Source: Asanoa hainanensis
GTDB lineage: Bacteria; Actinomycetota; Actinomycetes; Mycobacteriales; Micromonosporaceae
Length of the DNA: 64,000 bases
Direction of reading: 5' to 3'
Assembly: GCF_900188485.1 (NCBI RefSeq)
Contig: NZ_FZPH01000003.1
Coordinates: forward strand, 124,001-188,000
Shown: positions 55,844 to 64,000 of the stretch, one piece after another
Layout of the letters: each line of letters opens with the position of its first letter
How positions within the stretch are numbered: the stretch's first letter is position 1
Position numbers and translations under genes: made by a program
Notes under the pieces: model-generated
Database searches by the model: none
What the model was told of the DNA's origin: nothing
The model's input: the letters and a program-made list of their open reading frames with translations, nothing else

Positions 55844-56893
55844 CTACGCGAGGTCCAATGCCCGTGCTGCCACCAACACGTCGTTACGGATGGTAGTGGG
55901 GGAAGGTGCGGTGGAAATGGCCCATTCAGGGTCTTTGAGGCCGTGCCCGGTGACCGTGCAGACCACGGTCGAGCCGCGCGGGATCAGCCCGGCCTCGGCG
56001 CTCTGCAGCAGGCCGGCGACGCTGGCCGCGCTGCCGAGCTCGACGAAGACGCCGATCTCGCGGGCCAGCAACCGGTAGGCGGCCAGGATCTCGCGGTCGG
56101 TCACGGCGTTGATCAGCCCGCCGGAGGCGTCACGGGCGTCGACGGCCTTGGTCCAGCTCGCCGGGTTGCCGATGCGGATCGCGGTGGCGATCGTCGACGG
56201 CTCGCGGACCACGCTGCCGGTCACGATCGGAGCGGCGCCCGAGGCCTGGAAACCGAACATCTTGGGCGTACGCGTGGCCCGCCCGGCCGCCGCGTCCTCC
56301 TGGTAGCCCATCCAGTAGGCGGAGATGTTGCCGGCGTTGCCGACCGGCAGGCAGTGGATGTCGGGCGCGTCGCCGAGGGCCTCGACCACCTCGAACGCGG
56401 CCGTCTTCTGCCCGTGCAGGCGGTCGGGGTTGACCGAGTTGACCAGCGCGACCGGGTAGTCGATCGCGAGCTTCGAGGCGAGCCCGAGGCAGTCGTCGAA
56501 GTTGCCGGCGACCTGGAGCAGCCGGGCGCCGTGCACCAGCGCCTGGGCCAGCTTGCCCAGCGCGATCTTGCCCTGCGGCACGAGCACCGCACAGGTGATG
56601 CCGGCCCGGGCGGCGTACGCGGCCGCGGAAGCGCTGGTGTTGCCCGTGGAGGCACAGATGATCGCCTTGTTGCCGGCCTCGACCGCCTTGGACACCGCCA
56701 CCGTCATGCCGCGGTCCTTGAAGGAGCCGGTCGGGTTGGCCCCCTCGACCTTCAGGTAGACCTCGGCGCCGAGCCGGGCGGAGAGCACCGGCGCCGGCAG
56801 CAGCGGCGTGTTGCCCTCGTGCAACGTGACAATCGGGGTGGCGTCGGTGACCGGCAGGCGGTCCCGGTAGGCGTCGATCAGTCCCCGCCACAT
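55844..56893 (-). CDS. thrC: threonine synthase
   Basis: 349 residues, PLP fold type II. The PLP Lys is in [28 protein letters not shown]; the phosphate-binding Gly loop is [12 protein letters not shown]. It converts O-phosphohomoserine to threonine. ATG at 56893 after GAGGAGAG. It is downstream of hom but an ArsR-type regulator and a small TPR gene lie between them. Confidence 0.96.
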   Translation of the reverse strand: MWRGLIDAYRDRLPVTDATPIVTLHEGNTPLLPAPVLSARLGAEVYLKVEGANPTGSFKDRGMTVAVSKAVEAGNKAIICASTGNTSASAAAYAARAGITCAVLVPQGKIALGKLAQALVHGARLLQVAGNFDDCLGLASKLAIDYPVALVNSVNPDRLHGQKTAAFEVVEALGDAPDIHCLPVGNAGNISAYWMGYQEDAAAGRATRTPKMFGFQASGAAPIVTGSVVREPSTIATAIRIGNPASWTKAVDARDASGGLINAVTDREILAAYRLLAREIGVFVELGSAASVAGLLQSAEAGLIPRGSTVVCTVTGHGLKDPEWAISTAPSPTTIRNDVLVAARALDLA

Positions 56894-56957
56894 GGCGCTC
56901 TCCTCGTCGCAGCTGTTGCGGCTAGCGTAGGCACACGCTAAGTGATCTTTGTCAGGG

Positions 56958-58025
56958 CTACCGGCTGTTTCCACCGCTCGGGACGTCGACCGCAGCGGTG
57001 CCCAGCGCCGTGCGGCGGTAGCGGATCTCGTGCCGGTGGCGCTCCCCCGTGACGAACCCGGCGTCGCGCAGCACCGTCAGATGCTCGGAGACCGTGGCCG
57101 GGGCCAACGCGTGCCGATGGGCGAGCGTGGTCGTGGCCGCGGGCTCGGTCAAACCGATCAGGAGCGCGGCCCGGGTACGCCCGATGAGCCGCCCCAGCGC
57201 GGCGTCGGTCGTGCCGGGCCGCGTCTCCCACAGGCCGCCGGTGCCCCGGGCCGGGTAGATCACCGTGGGCTGCCACGGCTCGTCGAGCACGACGATCACC
57301 TGGTCCCACTTGAAGACGCTCGGCTGCAGCACGAGGCCCGCGCCGGCCAGGTCGCGATGGTCGTCGTCGCCGCGCGCCCGGATCAGGGTGTTGTCGTGCC
57401 AGCGCAGCGCCGGATGCAGCTCCGCGAAGAGCCGGTCCAGACCACCCTCGGCCAGGCGCCGGGTCTGGAAGCCGACGTCGGCGTCGAGCAGCGCCCGCAC
57501 GCGGGGCCAGAACGGCTCGACCAGCTCCTGCCACGCGGTGCGGATCAACCCGACGAGGAGGTCGACCGGGTTCCCGCTCAGCAGTCGTCCGACGTCGCTG
57601 TCGGCCGCGCCCGGCGTGTCGTGCAGCGAACGGGCGATCTCGGCGGCGACCCGCTCAGGCGGAGTGGCCGCGATGCGGGCGAGCTCGTCGTCGAAGCTGA
57701 GGGACGCTCCGGTCGGCGGCGGCGCCAGGAAGTCCGGGGTGTAGCCACGCCGAGGTTGCAGCACGGTGATCGGCCGCAGGTCGAGGCCGGCGACCCGGTC
57801 GGCGACCGCCGCCAGCCAGGGCCGGTGCTGCCCGGGCGACTCCTCGGGCAGGGTCAGCCGGATCGCCGACAGCGTCTCGAACGCCGGCGAGATCGCGAAG
57901 CGGCAGCGCAGCAGGTCGGCGGCGCTGAACCGCAGGGTGACCGCGATGGTTGCCCCCTTTGGTGATTCGGCGGTCGCCGAATCACTGGTGCCGAGGCTAG
58001 CGCGCCTCCCAGGATGGGCGCGCAC
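56958..58025 (-). CDS. ArsR-type regulator with DUF5937-like N-terminal domain
   Basis: Up to 355 residues. The N-terminal part ([24 protein letters not shown], about residue 29 onward) matches the DUF5937-like domain of actinobacterial ArsR-type regulators; the C terminus is a winged helix ([25 protein letters not shown], recognition helix [12 protein letters not shown]). The only canonical start is the GTG at 58025, but that places an operator-like palindrome (57962-57985) inside the gene. An ATC at 57947 after AAAGGGGGC would start at the domain; I keep the GTG while doubting it. Divergent from the TPR gene. Confidence 0.75.
   Translation of the reverse strand: MRAHPGRRASLGTSDSATAESPKGATIAVTLRFSAADLLRCRFAISPAFETLSAIRLTLPEESPGQHRPWLAAVADRVAGLDLRPITVLQPRRGYTPDFLAPPPTGASLSFDDELARIAATPPERVAAEIARSLHDTPGAADSDVGRLLSGNPVDLLVGLIRTAWQELVEPFWPRVRALLDADVGFQTRRLAEGGLDRLFAELHPALRWHDNTLIRARGDDDHRDLAGAGLVLQPSVFKWDQVIVVLDEPWQPTVIYPARGTGGLWETRPGTTDAALGRLIGRTRAALLIGLTEPAATTTLAHRHALAPATVSEHLTVLRDAGFVTGERHRHEIRYRRTALGTAAVDVPSGGNSR
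57962..57985. promoter_or_regulatory. perfect 24-bp inverted repeat, ArsR-type operator candidate
   Basis: GTGATTCGGCG and CGCCGAATCAC, 11-base perfect arms two bases apart, directly before the regulator's domain-matching start and 66 bases before the divergent TPR gene. This is the size and place of an autoregulatory ArsR-type site that serves both genes. Confidence 0.6.
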
Positions 58026-58050
58026 AACCGCACGACGAGATGGAGCAGCG

Positions 58051-58545
58051 ATGACCGAGATCAGTGCCGGCTGGGAGCAGCGGGTGGCCGAGGCGTGGGC
58101 CGCGATCGACAGCTACACCGAGGACGACTTCGTGCGCCTGATCGGTGAGCTCGCCGACGAGCTGCCGGCCGGGAGCGCGGTCGCGGCGTTCGAGCGGGCC
58201 TGCGCGTGGGACTCGACCGGGCACTCCGACCTGGCCGTCCCGCTCTACCGGGAGGCGTTGGAGATCGGGTTGACCGGGATCCGGCGGCGGCGGGCCGTCA
58301 TCCAGATGTCGAGCTCGCTGCGCAACATCGGTCGGGCGCACGAGAGCGTGGAGCTGCTGACGGCGGAGCGGGCGGCCGGCCACGACGAGCTGGACGACGC
58401 GATCGCCGCGACGCTGGCGCTCGCTCTGACGGACGTCGGACGCGAGCGGGAGGCCGTCTCGATCGCGGTGGCGGCACTCGCCCCGCACCTGCCGCGCTAC
58501 CAGCGCTCGATGGCGAACTACGCCCGCCTGCTCGTGGAGTCCTAG
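58051..58545 (+). CDS. small TPR protein
   Basis: 164 residues: helical repeats AFERACAWDSTGHSDLAVPLYREALEIGL and LTAERAAGHDELDDAIAATLALALTDVGREREAVSIAVAAL fit a three- to four-TPR protein. ATG at 58051 after GGAG. It is divergent from the ArsR-type gene and probably its target. Function unknown. Confidence 0.82.
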   Translation: MTEISAGWEQRVAEAWAAIDSYTEDDFVRLIGELADELPAGSAVAAFERACAWDSTGHSDLAVPLYREALEIGLTGIRRRRAVIQMSSSLRNIGRAHESVELLTAERAAGHDELDDAIAATLALALTDVGREREAVSIAVAALAPHLPRYQRSMANYARLLVES

Positions 58546-58554
58546 GCCCGCGGC

Positions 58555-59859
58555 TTAGACGCTGCCCTCGACGCGGAGGACGCTGGCGATCGCCCGGACG
58601 AACTCGAGCTCGCGGAGCTCTTCGACGGTCGCCGCCAGCGCCGCGTCGGGGGCGCCGTGGGTGACGATCACCAAGACTGCGTCGTCGCCCCGGCCGGACT
58701 GGCGCACCGTGGCGATCGAGACGTCGTGCTTGGCGAAGACGCCGGCCACGGCGGCCAGCACGCCGGCGCGGTCGGCCACGTCGAGGCTCACGTGGTAGCG
58801 AGTGACGGCCTCGCCCATCGGGCGGATCCGCAGGTCGGCGTACGACGACTCGCTGGCCGCGCGCGTGCCCGCGAGGTGGTTGCGGGCCACGGCGACGATG
58901 TCGCCCAGCACCGCGCTGGCGGTCGGCGCACCGCCCGCGCCCCGGCCGTAGAACATCAGCTGGCCGGCCGCCTCGGCCTCGACGAACACCGCGTTGAAGG
59001 CGTCGCCGACGCTGGCCAGCGGGTGGCTGGTCGGGATCATCGCCGGGTGCACCCGCACGGCGACCGAGGCCTGCCCGGTGCTGTCGACGGCCCGGGTGGC
59101 GATGCAGAGCAGCTTGATCGTGCAGCCCATCTGCTTGGCGCTGGCCACGTCGCGGGCCGAGACCGCGGTGATCCCCTCCCGGTAGACGTCGGCCGCGCCG
59201 ACCCGGGTGTGGAACGCCAGCGACGCGAGGATCGAGGCCTTGGCCGCGGCGTCGAAGCCCTCGACGTCGGCGGTCGGGTCGGCCTCGGCGTAGCCCAGCG
59301 CGGTCGCCTCTTCCAGCGCCTCCTCGAAGCCGGCGCCGGTGGCGTCCATGGCGGAGAGGATGAAGTTGGTGGTGCCGTTGACGATGCCGGTGACCCGGTT
59401 GATCGTGTCGCCCTGCAGCGACTCGCGCAGCGGGCGCAGCAACGGGATGGCGCCCGCGACGGACGCCTCGTAGTAGAGGTCGGCCCCGCCCTCGGTGGCC
59501 GCGTCGTGCAGGGTGCCGCCGTCTTCGGCGAGCAGGGCCTTGTTGGCGGTGACCACGCTCTTGCCGGCGCGCAGGGCCTCGACCAGCCAGGTGCGGGCCG
59601 GCTCGATGCCGCCGACCACCTCGACCACCACGTCGACGTCTTCGCGCTTGACCAGGCCGAGCGCGTCGGTGGTGAACAGCGCGGGGTCGACCGGCAGGTC
59701 GCCGCGGTCACGCCCCGGCCGCCGCACGGCGATGCCGACGATCTCCAGCGGTGCGCCGACCCGCGCGGTCAGGTCGGCGGCCTGCTCGTGCAGCAGGCGG
59801 ACGACCTCGGTGCCGACGGTGCCACAGCCGAGCAGGGCCAGGCGCACGCTTCTACTCAT
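58555..59859 (-). CDS. hom: homoserine dehydrogenase
   Basis: 434 residues. NAD(P)-binding LALLGCGTVGTEVV, catalytic-domain segments VTANKALLAE, GIVNGTTNFIL and EADPTADVEGFDAAAK, and a C-terminal ACT domain (VSLDVADRAGVLAAVAGVFAKHDVSIA) expected to bind threonine for feedback control. ATG at 59859 overlaps the lysA stop (ATGA). Confidence 0.97.
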   Translation of the reverse strand: MSRSVRLALLGCGTVGTEVVRLLHEQAADLTARVGAPLEIVGIAVRRPGRDRGDLPVDPALFTTDALGLVKREDVDVVVEVVGGIEPARTWLVEALRAGKSVVTANKALLAEDGGTLHDAATEGGADLYYEASVAGAIPLLRPLRESLQGDTINRVTGIVNGTTNFILSAMDATGAGFEEALEEATALGYAEADPTADVEGFDAAAKASILASLAFHTRVGAADVYREGITAVSARDVASAKQMGCTIKLLCIATRAVDSTGQASVAVRVHPAMIPTSHPLASVGDAFNAVFVEAEAAGQLMFYGRGAGGAPTASAVLGDIVAVARNHLAGTRAASESSYADLRIRPMGEAVTRYHVSLDVADRAGVLAAVAGVFAKHDVSIATVRQSGRGDDAVLVIVTHGAPDAALAATVEELRELEFVRAIASVLRVEGSV

Positions 59860-61241
59860 CCCACATCCAATGCCAGGAGGTCGTCTTCGGTCTCCCGCCG
59901 GACGATCACCCGTGCCTGCCCGCCGCGGACGGCGACCACCGGTGGCCGGGGCACGTGGTTGTAGTTGCTCGCCATGCTCCGGCAGTAGGCACCGGTGCCG
60001 GGCACGGCGAGAAGATCTCCGGGCTGCACGTCAGCGGGCAGGAATTCATCCTTAACTACGATGTCCCCGGACTCACAATGTTTTCCCACCACCCGGGCAA
60101 GGATCGGGTCGGCGGTCGACGCGCGCCCGGCCACCGTCGCCGAGTAGGACGCGTCGTACAGCGCCGTCCGGATGTTGTCGCTCATCCCGCCGTCGACGCT
60201 GACGTAGGTGCGCAGGCCGTCGACGTCCTTGACGGTGCCGACCTCGTACAACGTGAACATCGCGGGGCCCACGATGGCCCGGCCGGGCTCGACGGACAGC
60301 TTCGGCACGGCCAGGCCGCGGGCCTCGCACTCGTCGTCAACGATCTTGAGCATCCGCTCGGCCAGGTCGGCCGGGGCCGAGGGATCGTCCTGGGTCGTGT
60401 ACGCGATGCCGAACCCGCCGCCGAGGTCGATCTCGGGCAGCTCGACACCGCGCGCGTCCCGGATCTGGGCCTGCAGGCCCAGTACCCGCCGGGCGGCGAC
60501 CTCGAACCCGCTCGCGTCGAAGATCTGCGAGCCGATGTGCGAGTGCAGCCCGCGCAGGTCGAGCACGTCGTCGTCGAGGATCTTGCAGACCGCCTTGAAC
60601 GCCGCTCCCCCGCCGACCGAGAAGCCGAACTTCTGGTCCTCGTGCGCGGTGGCGATGAACTCGTGGGTGTGCGCCTCGACGCCGACGGTCACCCGTACGA
60701 GGACGGGCTGTTTGACGTCGCGCTCGCGGGCGAGCTCGGTGAGCCGGTCGATCTCGTCGAACGAGTCGACGATGATCCGGCCGACGCCGGCGTCGACGGC
60801 CCGCGTCAGCTCGGACACCGACTTGTTGTTGCCGTGGAAGCCGATCCGCTCGGGCGGCATGCCGGCCGACAGCGCCGTGGCGAGCTCGCCGCCGCTGCAG
60901 ACGTCGAGGAACAGGCCCTCTTCGTCGATCGCCCGCACCACGGCCCGGCAGAGGAACGCCTTGCCGGCGTAGTAGACGTCGTGCCCCGCGAACGCCTTCT
61001 TGAAGTCGCGGGCGCGGGCCCGCAGGTCGTCCTCGTCGAGGATGTACGCAGGTGTGCCGTACTCCTGGCGGATGTCGTCGATCTTGAGCCCCGCCACCGT
61101 CAGCGCGCCGTCGGTGTCCCGGGTCACGCCCTTCGGCCACAGCTGCGGCACCAAGGCGTTGACGTCGTCCGGAGTACGCAGCCAGGCGGGACCCCGATTG
61201 CCGAGCTCCCCGTGCAGCGCGCCAGCTTCGTGCGCCCTCAT
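59856..61241 (-). CDS. lysA: diaminopimelate decarboxylase
   Basis: 461 residues: PLP Lys in VYYAGKAFLC, HSHIGSQI, the GGGFGI Gly loop, and the C-terminal EPGRAIVGPA and GAYCRSMASNYN (Cys and Tyr of the other subunit's active site). Last step of lysine synthesis. Eight bases downstream of argS, the usual pair in actinobacteria. Confidence 0.97.
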   Translation of the reverse strand: MRAHEAGALHGELGNRGPAWLRTPDDVNALVPQLWPKGVTRDTDGALTVAGLKIDDIRQEYGTPAYILDEDDLRARARDFKKAFAGHDVYYAGKAFLCRAVVRAIDEEGLFLDVCSGGELATALSAGMPPERIGFHGNNKSVSELTRAVDAGVGRIIVDSFDEIDRLTELARERDVKQPVLVRVTVGVEAHTHEFIATAHEDQKFGFSVGGGAAFKAVCKILDDDVLDLRGLHSHIGSQIFDASGFEVAARRVLGLQAQIRDARGVELPEIDLGGGFGIAYTTQDDPSAPADLAERMLKIVDDECEARGLAVPKLSVEPGRAIVGPAMFTLYEVGTVKDVDGLRTYVSVDGGMSDNIRTALYDASYSATVAGRASTADPILARVVGKHCESGDIVVKDEFLPADVQPGDLLAVPGTGAYCRSMASNYNHVPRPPVVAVRGGQARVIVRRETEDDLLALDVG

Positions 61242-61249
61242 GTTCCTTG

Positions 61250-62914
61250 TTACATCCGTTCAGGTGCGGTGACGCCGAGCAGCCGCAACCCGTTGGCGAT
61301 CACGGTGCGGGTGGCGTCGTTGAGCCACAGGCGCGCGCGGTGCGTGTCGGTGATCTCCTCGTCGCCCCGGGGCAGGATGCGGCAGTTGTCGTAGAACCGG
61401 TGGTAGGCACCGGACAGGTCTTCCAGGTAGCGCGCCACCCGGTGGGGCTCGCGCAGCTCGGCCGCGGCGGTGACCGCGGCGGGGTAGTCGCCGAGCGACT
61501 TGAGCAGGTCGAGCTCCTTCTCGTGGTCGAGCAGCTCGGGGTGGAACTCCGCGCCGGCGCCCCGGGTCAGTCCGACCTCGGCGGCGTTGCGGCCGACGCT
61601 GGCCGTACGCGCGGCCACGTATTGCACGTAGTAGACCGGGTTGTCCCGGGTGGACCGGGTCCACAGGTCGACGTCGATGTCGATCGGCGAGTCGATCGAG
61701 TAGCGCGCCAGCGCGTAGCGGGCGGCGTCGACACCGATCTTGTCGACCAGGTCTTCCAGCGTCAGCGTGGTGCCGGCCCGCTTGGACATCCGCAGCGCCT
61801 CGCCGTTTTCCACGAGGTTGACGAGCTGCCCGATCAGGATCTCGAGGTTGCGGTCGGGGTCGTCGCCGAAGCACGCCGACATCGCCCGCATCCGGCCGAT
61901 GTAGCCGTGGTGGTCGGCGCCGAGCATGATCACGGCGCGGTCGAAACCGCGCTGGCGCTTGTCGAGGTAGTAGGCGCAGTCGCCGGCGAAGTAGGTCCAG
62001 TCGCCGTCGGACTTGCGCAGCACCCGGTCCTTGTCGTCGCCGAAGTCGGTGGTGCGCAGCCAGACGGCGCCGTCGGCGTCGAAGATGTGGCCCTCGGCGC
62101 GCAACCGGGTCAGCGCCAGCTCGAGCTCGCCCTCGTCGTGGAGCTGCTTCTCGTTGAAGTAGACGTCGAAGCGCACACCGAAGTCGACGAGCGACGACTT
62201 GATCTCGTCGAACATGATGTTGACGCCGGCCACCCGGAAGATCTCCAGGCTCTCCTGCTCGGGGGCCGTGAGCGCGTCCGGGTGCTCCTTGACGACCGTG
62301 TTGGCGATCTCGCCGATGTAGGCGCCGCGGTAGCCGTCCTCGGGCGCCGGCTCGTCGTTGGCCGCCGCGCGCAGCGACCGGGCGAACCGGTCGATCTGCG
62401 AGCCGGCGTCGTTGAAGTAGTACTCGGTGGTCACGTCGGCACCGGCGGCCCGCAGCAGCCGGCTCAGCGCGTCGCCGACGGCGGCCCAGCGGACGCCGCC
62501 GATGTGGACGGGGCCGGTCGGGTTGGCGGAGACGAACTCGAGGTTGATCTTCTGACCCGCGAACCGGTCACTGTGCCCGTACGCCTCTCCCGCCTCGACC
62601 ACCACACGCGCGAGCTGGCCGGCGGCGGCGGCGTCGAGCCGGATGTTGAGGAAGCCGGGCCCCGCGATCTCCACCGATTTGATGCCTGACGCCCGGCCGA
62701 GCTGCTCGGCGATCGCCGACGCGAGCTCGCGCGGCGGCACGCCGGTCTTCTTGGCGAGCTGAAGTGCCAGCGTGGAGGCGTAGTCGCCGTGCTCGGGGTT
62801 GCGGGGTCGCTCGACCGTCGTGCTCTCGGGCAGGGCGGACAGATCAAGGCCACGGCCGGTGAAGACGGCGTGGGCGGCGGCGAGCACGACCTCGGCGAGC
62901 TTGGCGGGAGTCAC
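61250..62914 (-). CDS. argS: arginyl-tRNA synthetase
   Basis: 554 residues, class [16 protein letters not shown] holds the HIGH motif as [21 protein letters not shown] corresponds to KMSKS; the C-terminal DALR anticodon domain ends [13 protein letters not shown] at 62914 with TAGCAT six bases upstream and no Shine-Dalgarno, so probably leaderless. It is the first gene of the argS-lysA-hom unit. Confidence 0.97.
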   Translation of the reverse strand: MTPAKLAEVVLAAAHAVFTGRGLDLSALPESTTVERPRNPEHGDYASTLALQLAKKTGVPPRELASAIAEQLGRASGIKSVEIAGPGFLNIRLDAAAAGQLARVVVEAGEAYGHSDRFAGQKINLEFVSANPTGPVHIGGVRWAAVGDALSRLLRAAGADVTTEYYFNDAGSQIDRFARSLRAAANDEPAPEDGYRGAYIGEIANTVVKEHPDALTAPEQESLEIFRVAGVNIMFDEIKSSLVDFGVRFDVYFNEKQLHDEGELELALTRLRAEGHIFDADGAVWLRTTDFGDDKDRVLRKSDGDWTYFAGDCAYYLDKRQRGFDRAVIMLGADHHGYIGRMRAMSACFGDDPDRNLEILIGQLVNLVENGEALRMSKRAGTTLTLEDLVDKIGVDAARYALARYSIDSPIDIDVDLWTRSTRDNPVYYVQYVAARTASVGRNAAEVGLTRGAGAEFHPELLDHEKELDLLKSLGDYPAAVTAAAELREPHRVARYLEDLSGAYHRFYDNCRILPRGDEEITDTHRARLWLNDATRTVIANGLRLLGVTAPERM

Positions 62915-62920
62915 TGATCC

Positions 62921-62926
62921 ATGCTA
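62921..62926 (-). promoter_or_regulatory. -10-like TAGCAT, leaderless argS promoter
   Basis: TAGCAT, six bases from the argS GTG. A TAGACT hexamer on the plus strand at 62934-62939 may drive the divergent DUF3105 gene with a leader of about 65 bases. Confidence 0.4.
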
Positions 62927-63010
62927 GCGGGGGTAGACTCTGTCACTCGGTGGCGACCCTGCGCGCCCGATGATGCATCCCCCCATCACCGACCGAACTG
63001 ACGAGGCACC

Positions 63011-63820
63011 ATGAGCATCAGCACTCCGGCCGGCGACTCGAGCCGTCAGACAGCGCCGCCCGCCGCCAAGAAGGCCACGGCCGGCGCGGGCCGACCCCCA
63101 GCCGCACGCGGCGCCCGCCCTTCGGGAGGCGGCGGAGGCAAGGGCACCCGGCCGGGCGGCGGAGGCAAGTCGCGCAAGCCGATCACACCGGTCAAGGTCA
63201 GCCAGGGCCGGAGCTGGGGCCCGATCGCGCTGTTCAGCGCCGTCGGCGTCATCGCCGCCGCAATCATCGGGTACGGCATCTACGCCGTCTCGGTCGGTCC
63301 GAAGGACTGGAAGGAAAAGGCCGAGGGCATCTCGGGGATCAGTGACTTCCGCAAGTCCGACCCCAAACTGGTCGACACCCGCTCGCACAAGAGCGGCTCG
63401 ATCCAATACCCGCAGACGCCTCCGGTCGCCGGCGACCACAACGTGAGCTGGCAGAACTGCATGGGCGACGTCTACGACGCGCAGATCGCCAACGAGAACG
63501 CGGTGCACAGCCTCGAGCACGGCGCCGTCTGGGTGACCTACCGCCCCGACCTGCCCAAGGACCAGGTCGACGCGCTCGCGTCCAAGGTGCGGGGTCAGGA
63601 GTTCACCATGATGAGCCCCTTCCCGGGGCTCGACAAGCCGATCTCGCTGCAGGCCTGGGGCTACCAGCTCAAGGTCGACAACGCCAGCGACGACCGGGTC
63701 GACGAGTTCATCCGCGCGCTGCGGCTCAACGCCACCCTCGAACCTGGCGTCGGCTGCTCGGGCGGCGTGACCGCTACCGGGACGACCCCCCGGGAGCTCC
63801 AGCAGCCGCAGGGACAGTGA
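63011..63820 (+). CDS. DUF3105 membrane-anchored protein
   Basis: 269 residues. A 70-residue Gly/Pro/Lys-rich cytosolic tail, one membrane span (PIALFSAVGVIAAAIIGYGIY), then the DUF3105 domain: YPQTPPVAGDHNVSWQNCMGDVYDAQI, ENAVHSLEHGAVWVTYRPDL and WGYQLKVDN. The His-rich HSLEHG and conserved Cys suggest a metal-binding or redox site. Role unknown. It usually pairs with a DUF305 gene, as here. Confidence 0.9.
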   Translation: MSISTPAGDSSRQTAPPAAKKATAGAGRPPAARGARPSGGGGGKGTRPGGGGKSRKPITPVKVSQGRSWGPIALFSAVGVIAAAIIGYGIYAVSVGPKDWKEKAEGISGISDFRKSDPKLVDTRSHKSGSIQYPQTPPVAGDHNVSWQNCMGDVYDAQIANENAVHSLEHGAVWVTYRPDLPKDQVDALASKVRGQEFTMMSPFPGLDKPISLQAWGYQLKVDNASDDRVDEFIRALRLNATLEPGVGCSGGVTATGTTPRELQQPQGQ

Positions 63821-63823
63821 TCC

Positions 63824-64000
63824 ATGAGCACGACCTATGACGACACCGCGGTGTCTGACTCGTCCGTCGCGGCACCGCCGCGCCGAAGGGCTTTGTTGCT
63901 CACGTCCGCCGTCGTCGCGGCCGTGCTCGTGGTGATCGCCGCCTTCGGAGCGGGGTGGTTCGCGTCGTCGCGTAACCACCCCGGCGAAGACTCGGTCGAG
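63824..64000 (+). CDS. DUF305-type protein, 3' end cut by window edge
   Basis: 59 codons visible, starting three bases after the DUF3105 stop: a polar N terminus, a membrane span (LLLTSAVVAAVLVVIAAFGAGWF) and ending NHPGEDSVE. A P-x-x-x-SVE run is where DUF305 proteins (usually followed by a GFARDM-like helix) begin. Assigned mainly from this end and its partner; the rest is off the window. Confidence 0.65.
   Translation, partial: MSTTYDDTAVSDSSVAAPPRRRALLLTSAVVAAVLVVIAAFGAGWFASSRNHPGEDSVE

Noticed and set aside
62915-63010. tRNA gene between argS and the DUF3105 gene
   Set aside because: No cloverleaf with TTC-loop word GGTTCGA found; the 96 bases hold only promoter-like hexamers.

Overview
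The window is very GC-rich, gene-dense chromosomal DNA from an actinomycete. Evidence: the order argS-lysA-hom-thrC-thrB-rho-rpmE-prfA-prmC-tsaC-atpI..atpD, then atpC, a DUF2550 gene, a PduO-type adenosyltransferase and murA; the EndoMS/NucS endonuclease that replaces MutS/MutL in this phylum; a MurA with Asp at the active-site Cys position; GTG and TTG starts; and many ATGA, GTGA and TGATG junctions. A member of the Micromonosporales or a near relative is my best guess. This is inference and no rRNA is present to test it. I see no tRNA, rRNA, CRISPR, transposase, integrase or phage gene.

Layout. 0-3.5 kb: two alpha/beta-hydrolases and an aldehyde dehydrogenase. 3.5-9.7 kb: a four-gene minus-strand operon of unknown function (membrane coiled-coil protein, HELGH metallopeptidase-like protein, its paralogue with a broken motif, and a 909-residue TPR protein). 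9.7-11 kb: nucS and a DUF4126 membrane protein. 11-15.5 kb: a second unassigned unit built around an FtsK/HerA-like ATPase. 15.7-19.5 kb: ethylmalonyl-CoA mutase and an ABC-2 exporter, divergent from a spacer holding two perfect DnaA boxes. 19.5-23.5 kb: PduO-type adenosyltransferase and murA, flanked by two large repetitive spacers and a 30-bp perfect inverted repeat. 23.5-34.6 kb: hydroxyacyl-CoA dehydrogenase, DUF2550 and the F1Fo ATP synthase genes. Here an LCP (LytR-CpsA-Psr) gene, bounded by hairpins, sits between atpD and atpC. 34.7-44.1 kb: an SDR/DUF2867 protein, two Sua5/YrdC paralogues around a tyrosine phosphatase, prmC, a diguanylate cyclase, a DUF11 surface protein, a short endonuclease V, prfA and rpmE. 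44.2-49 kb: a polynucleotide kinase/phosphatase, bacterial NO synthase and rho. 49-64 kb: threonine, lysine and arginyl-tRNA genes. ThrC and thrB are separated by 5.7 kb coding for an RND pump, an MFS transporter, an SPFH protein and a ribbon-helix-helix protein. DUF3105 and the start of a DUF305 gene follow.

How the genes work together: lysA-hom-thrC-thrB cover the lysine end step and the homoserine/threonine branch. argS, rho, rpmE, prfA, prmC and tsaC serve translation and transcription. PrmC methylates the release factor encoded by prfA. The atp genes code for all eight ATP synthase subunits plus two assembly-type membrane proteins. MeaA and the PduO-type enzyme share adenosylcobalamin (the latter makes the cofactor, the former uses it). 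Several genes have a -10-like hexamer only 6-8 nt before the start codon, which suggests leaderless transcripts. The two uncharacterised operons (3463-9668 and 11094-15450) are the best candidates for undescribed systems.
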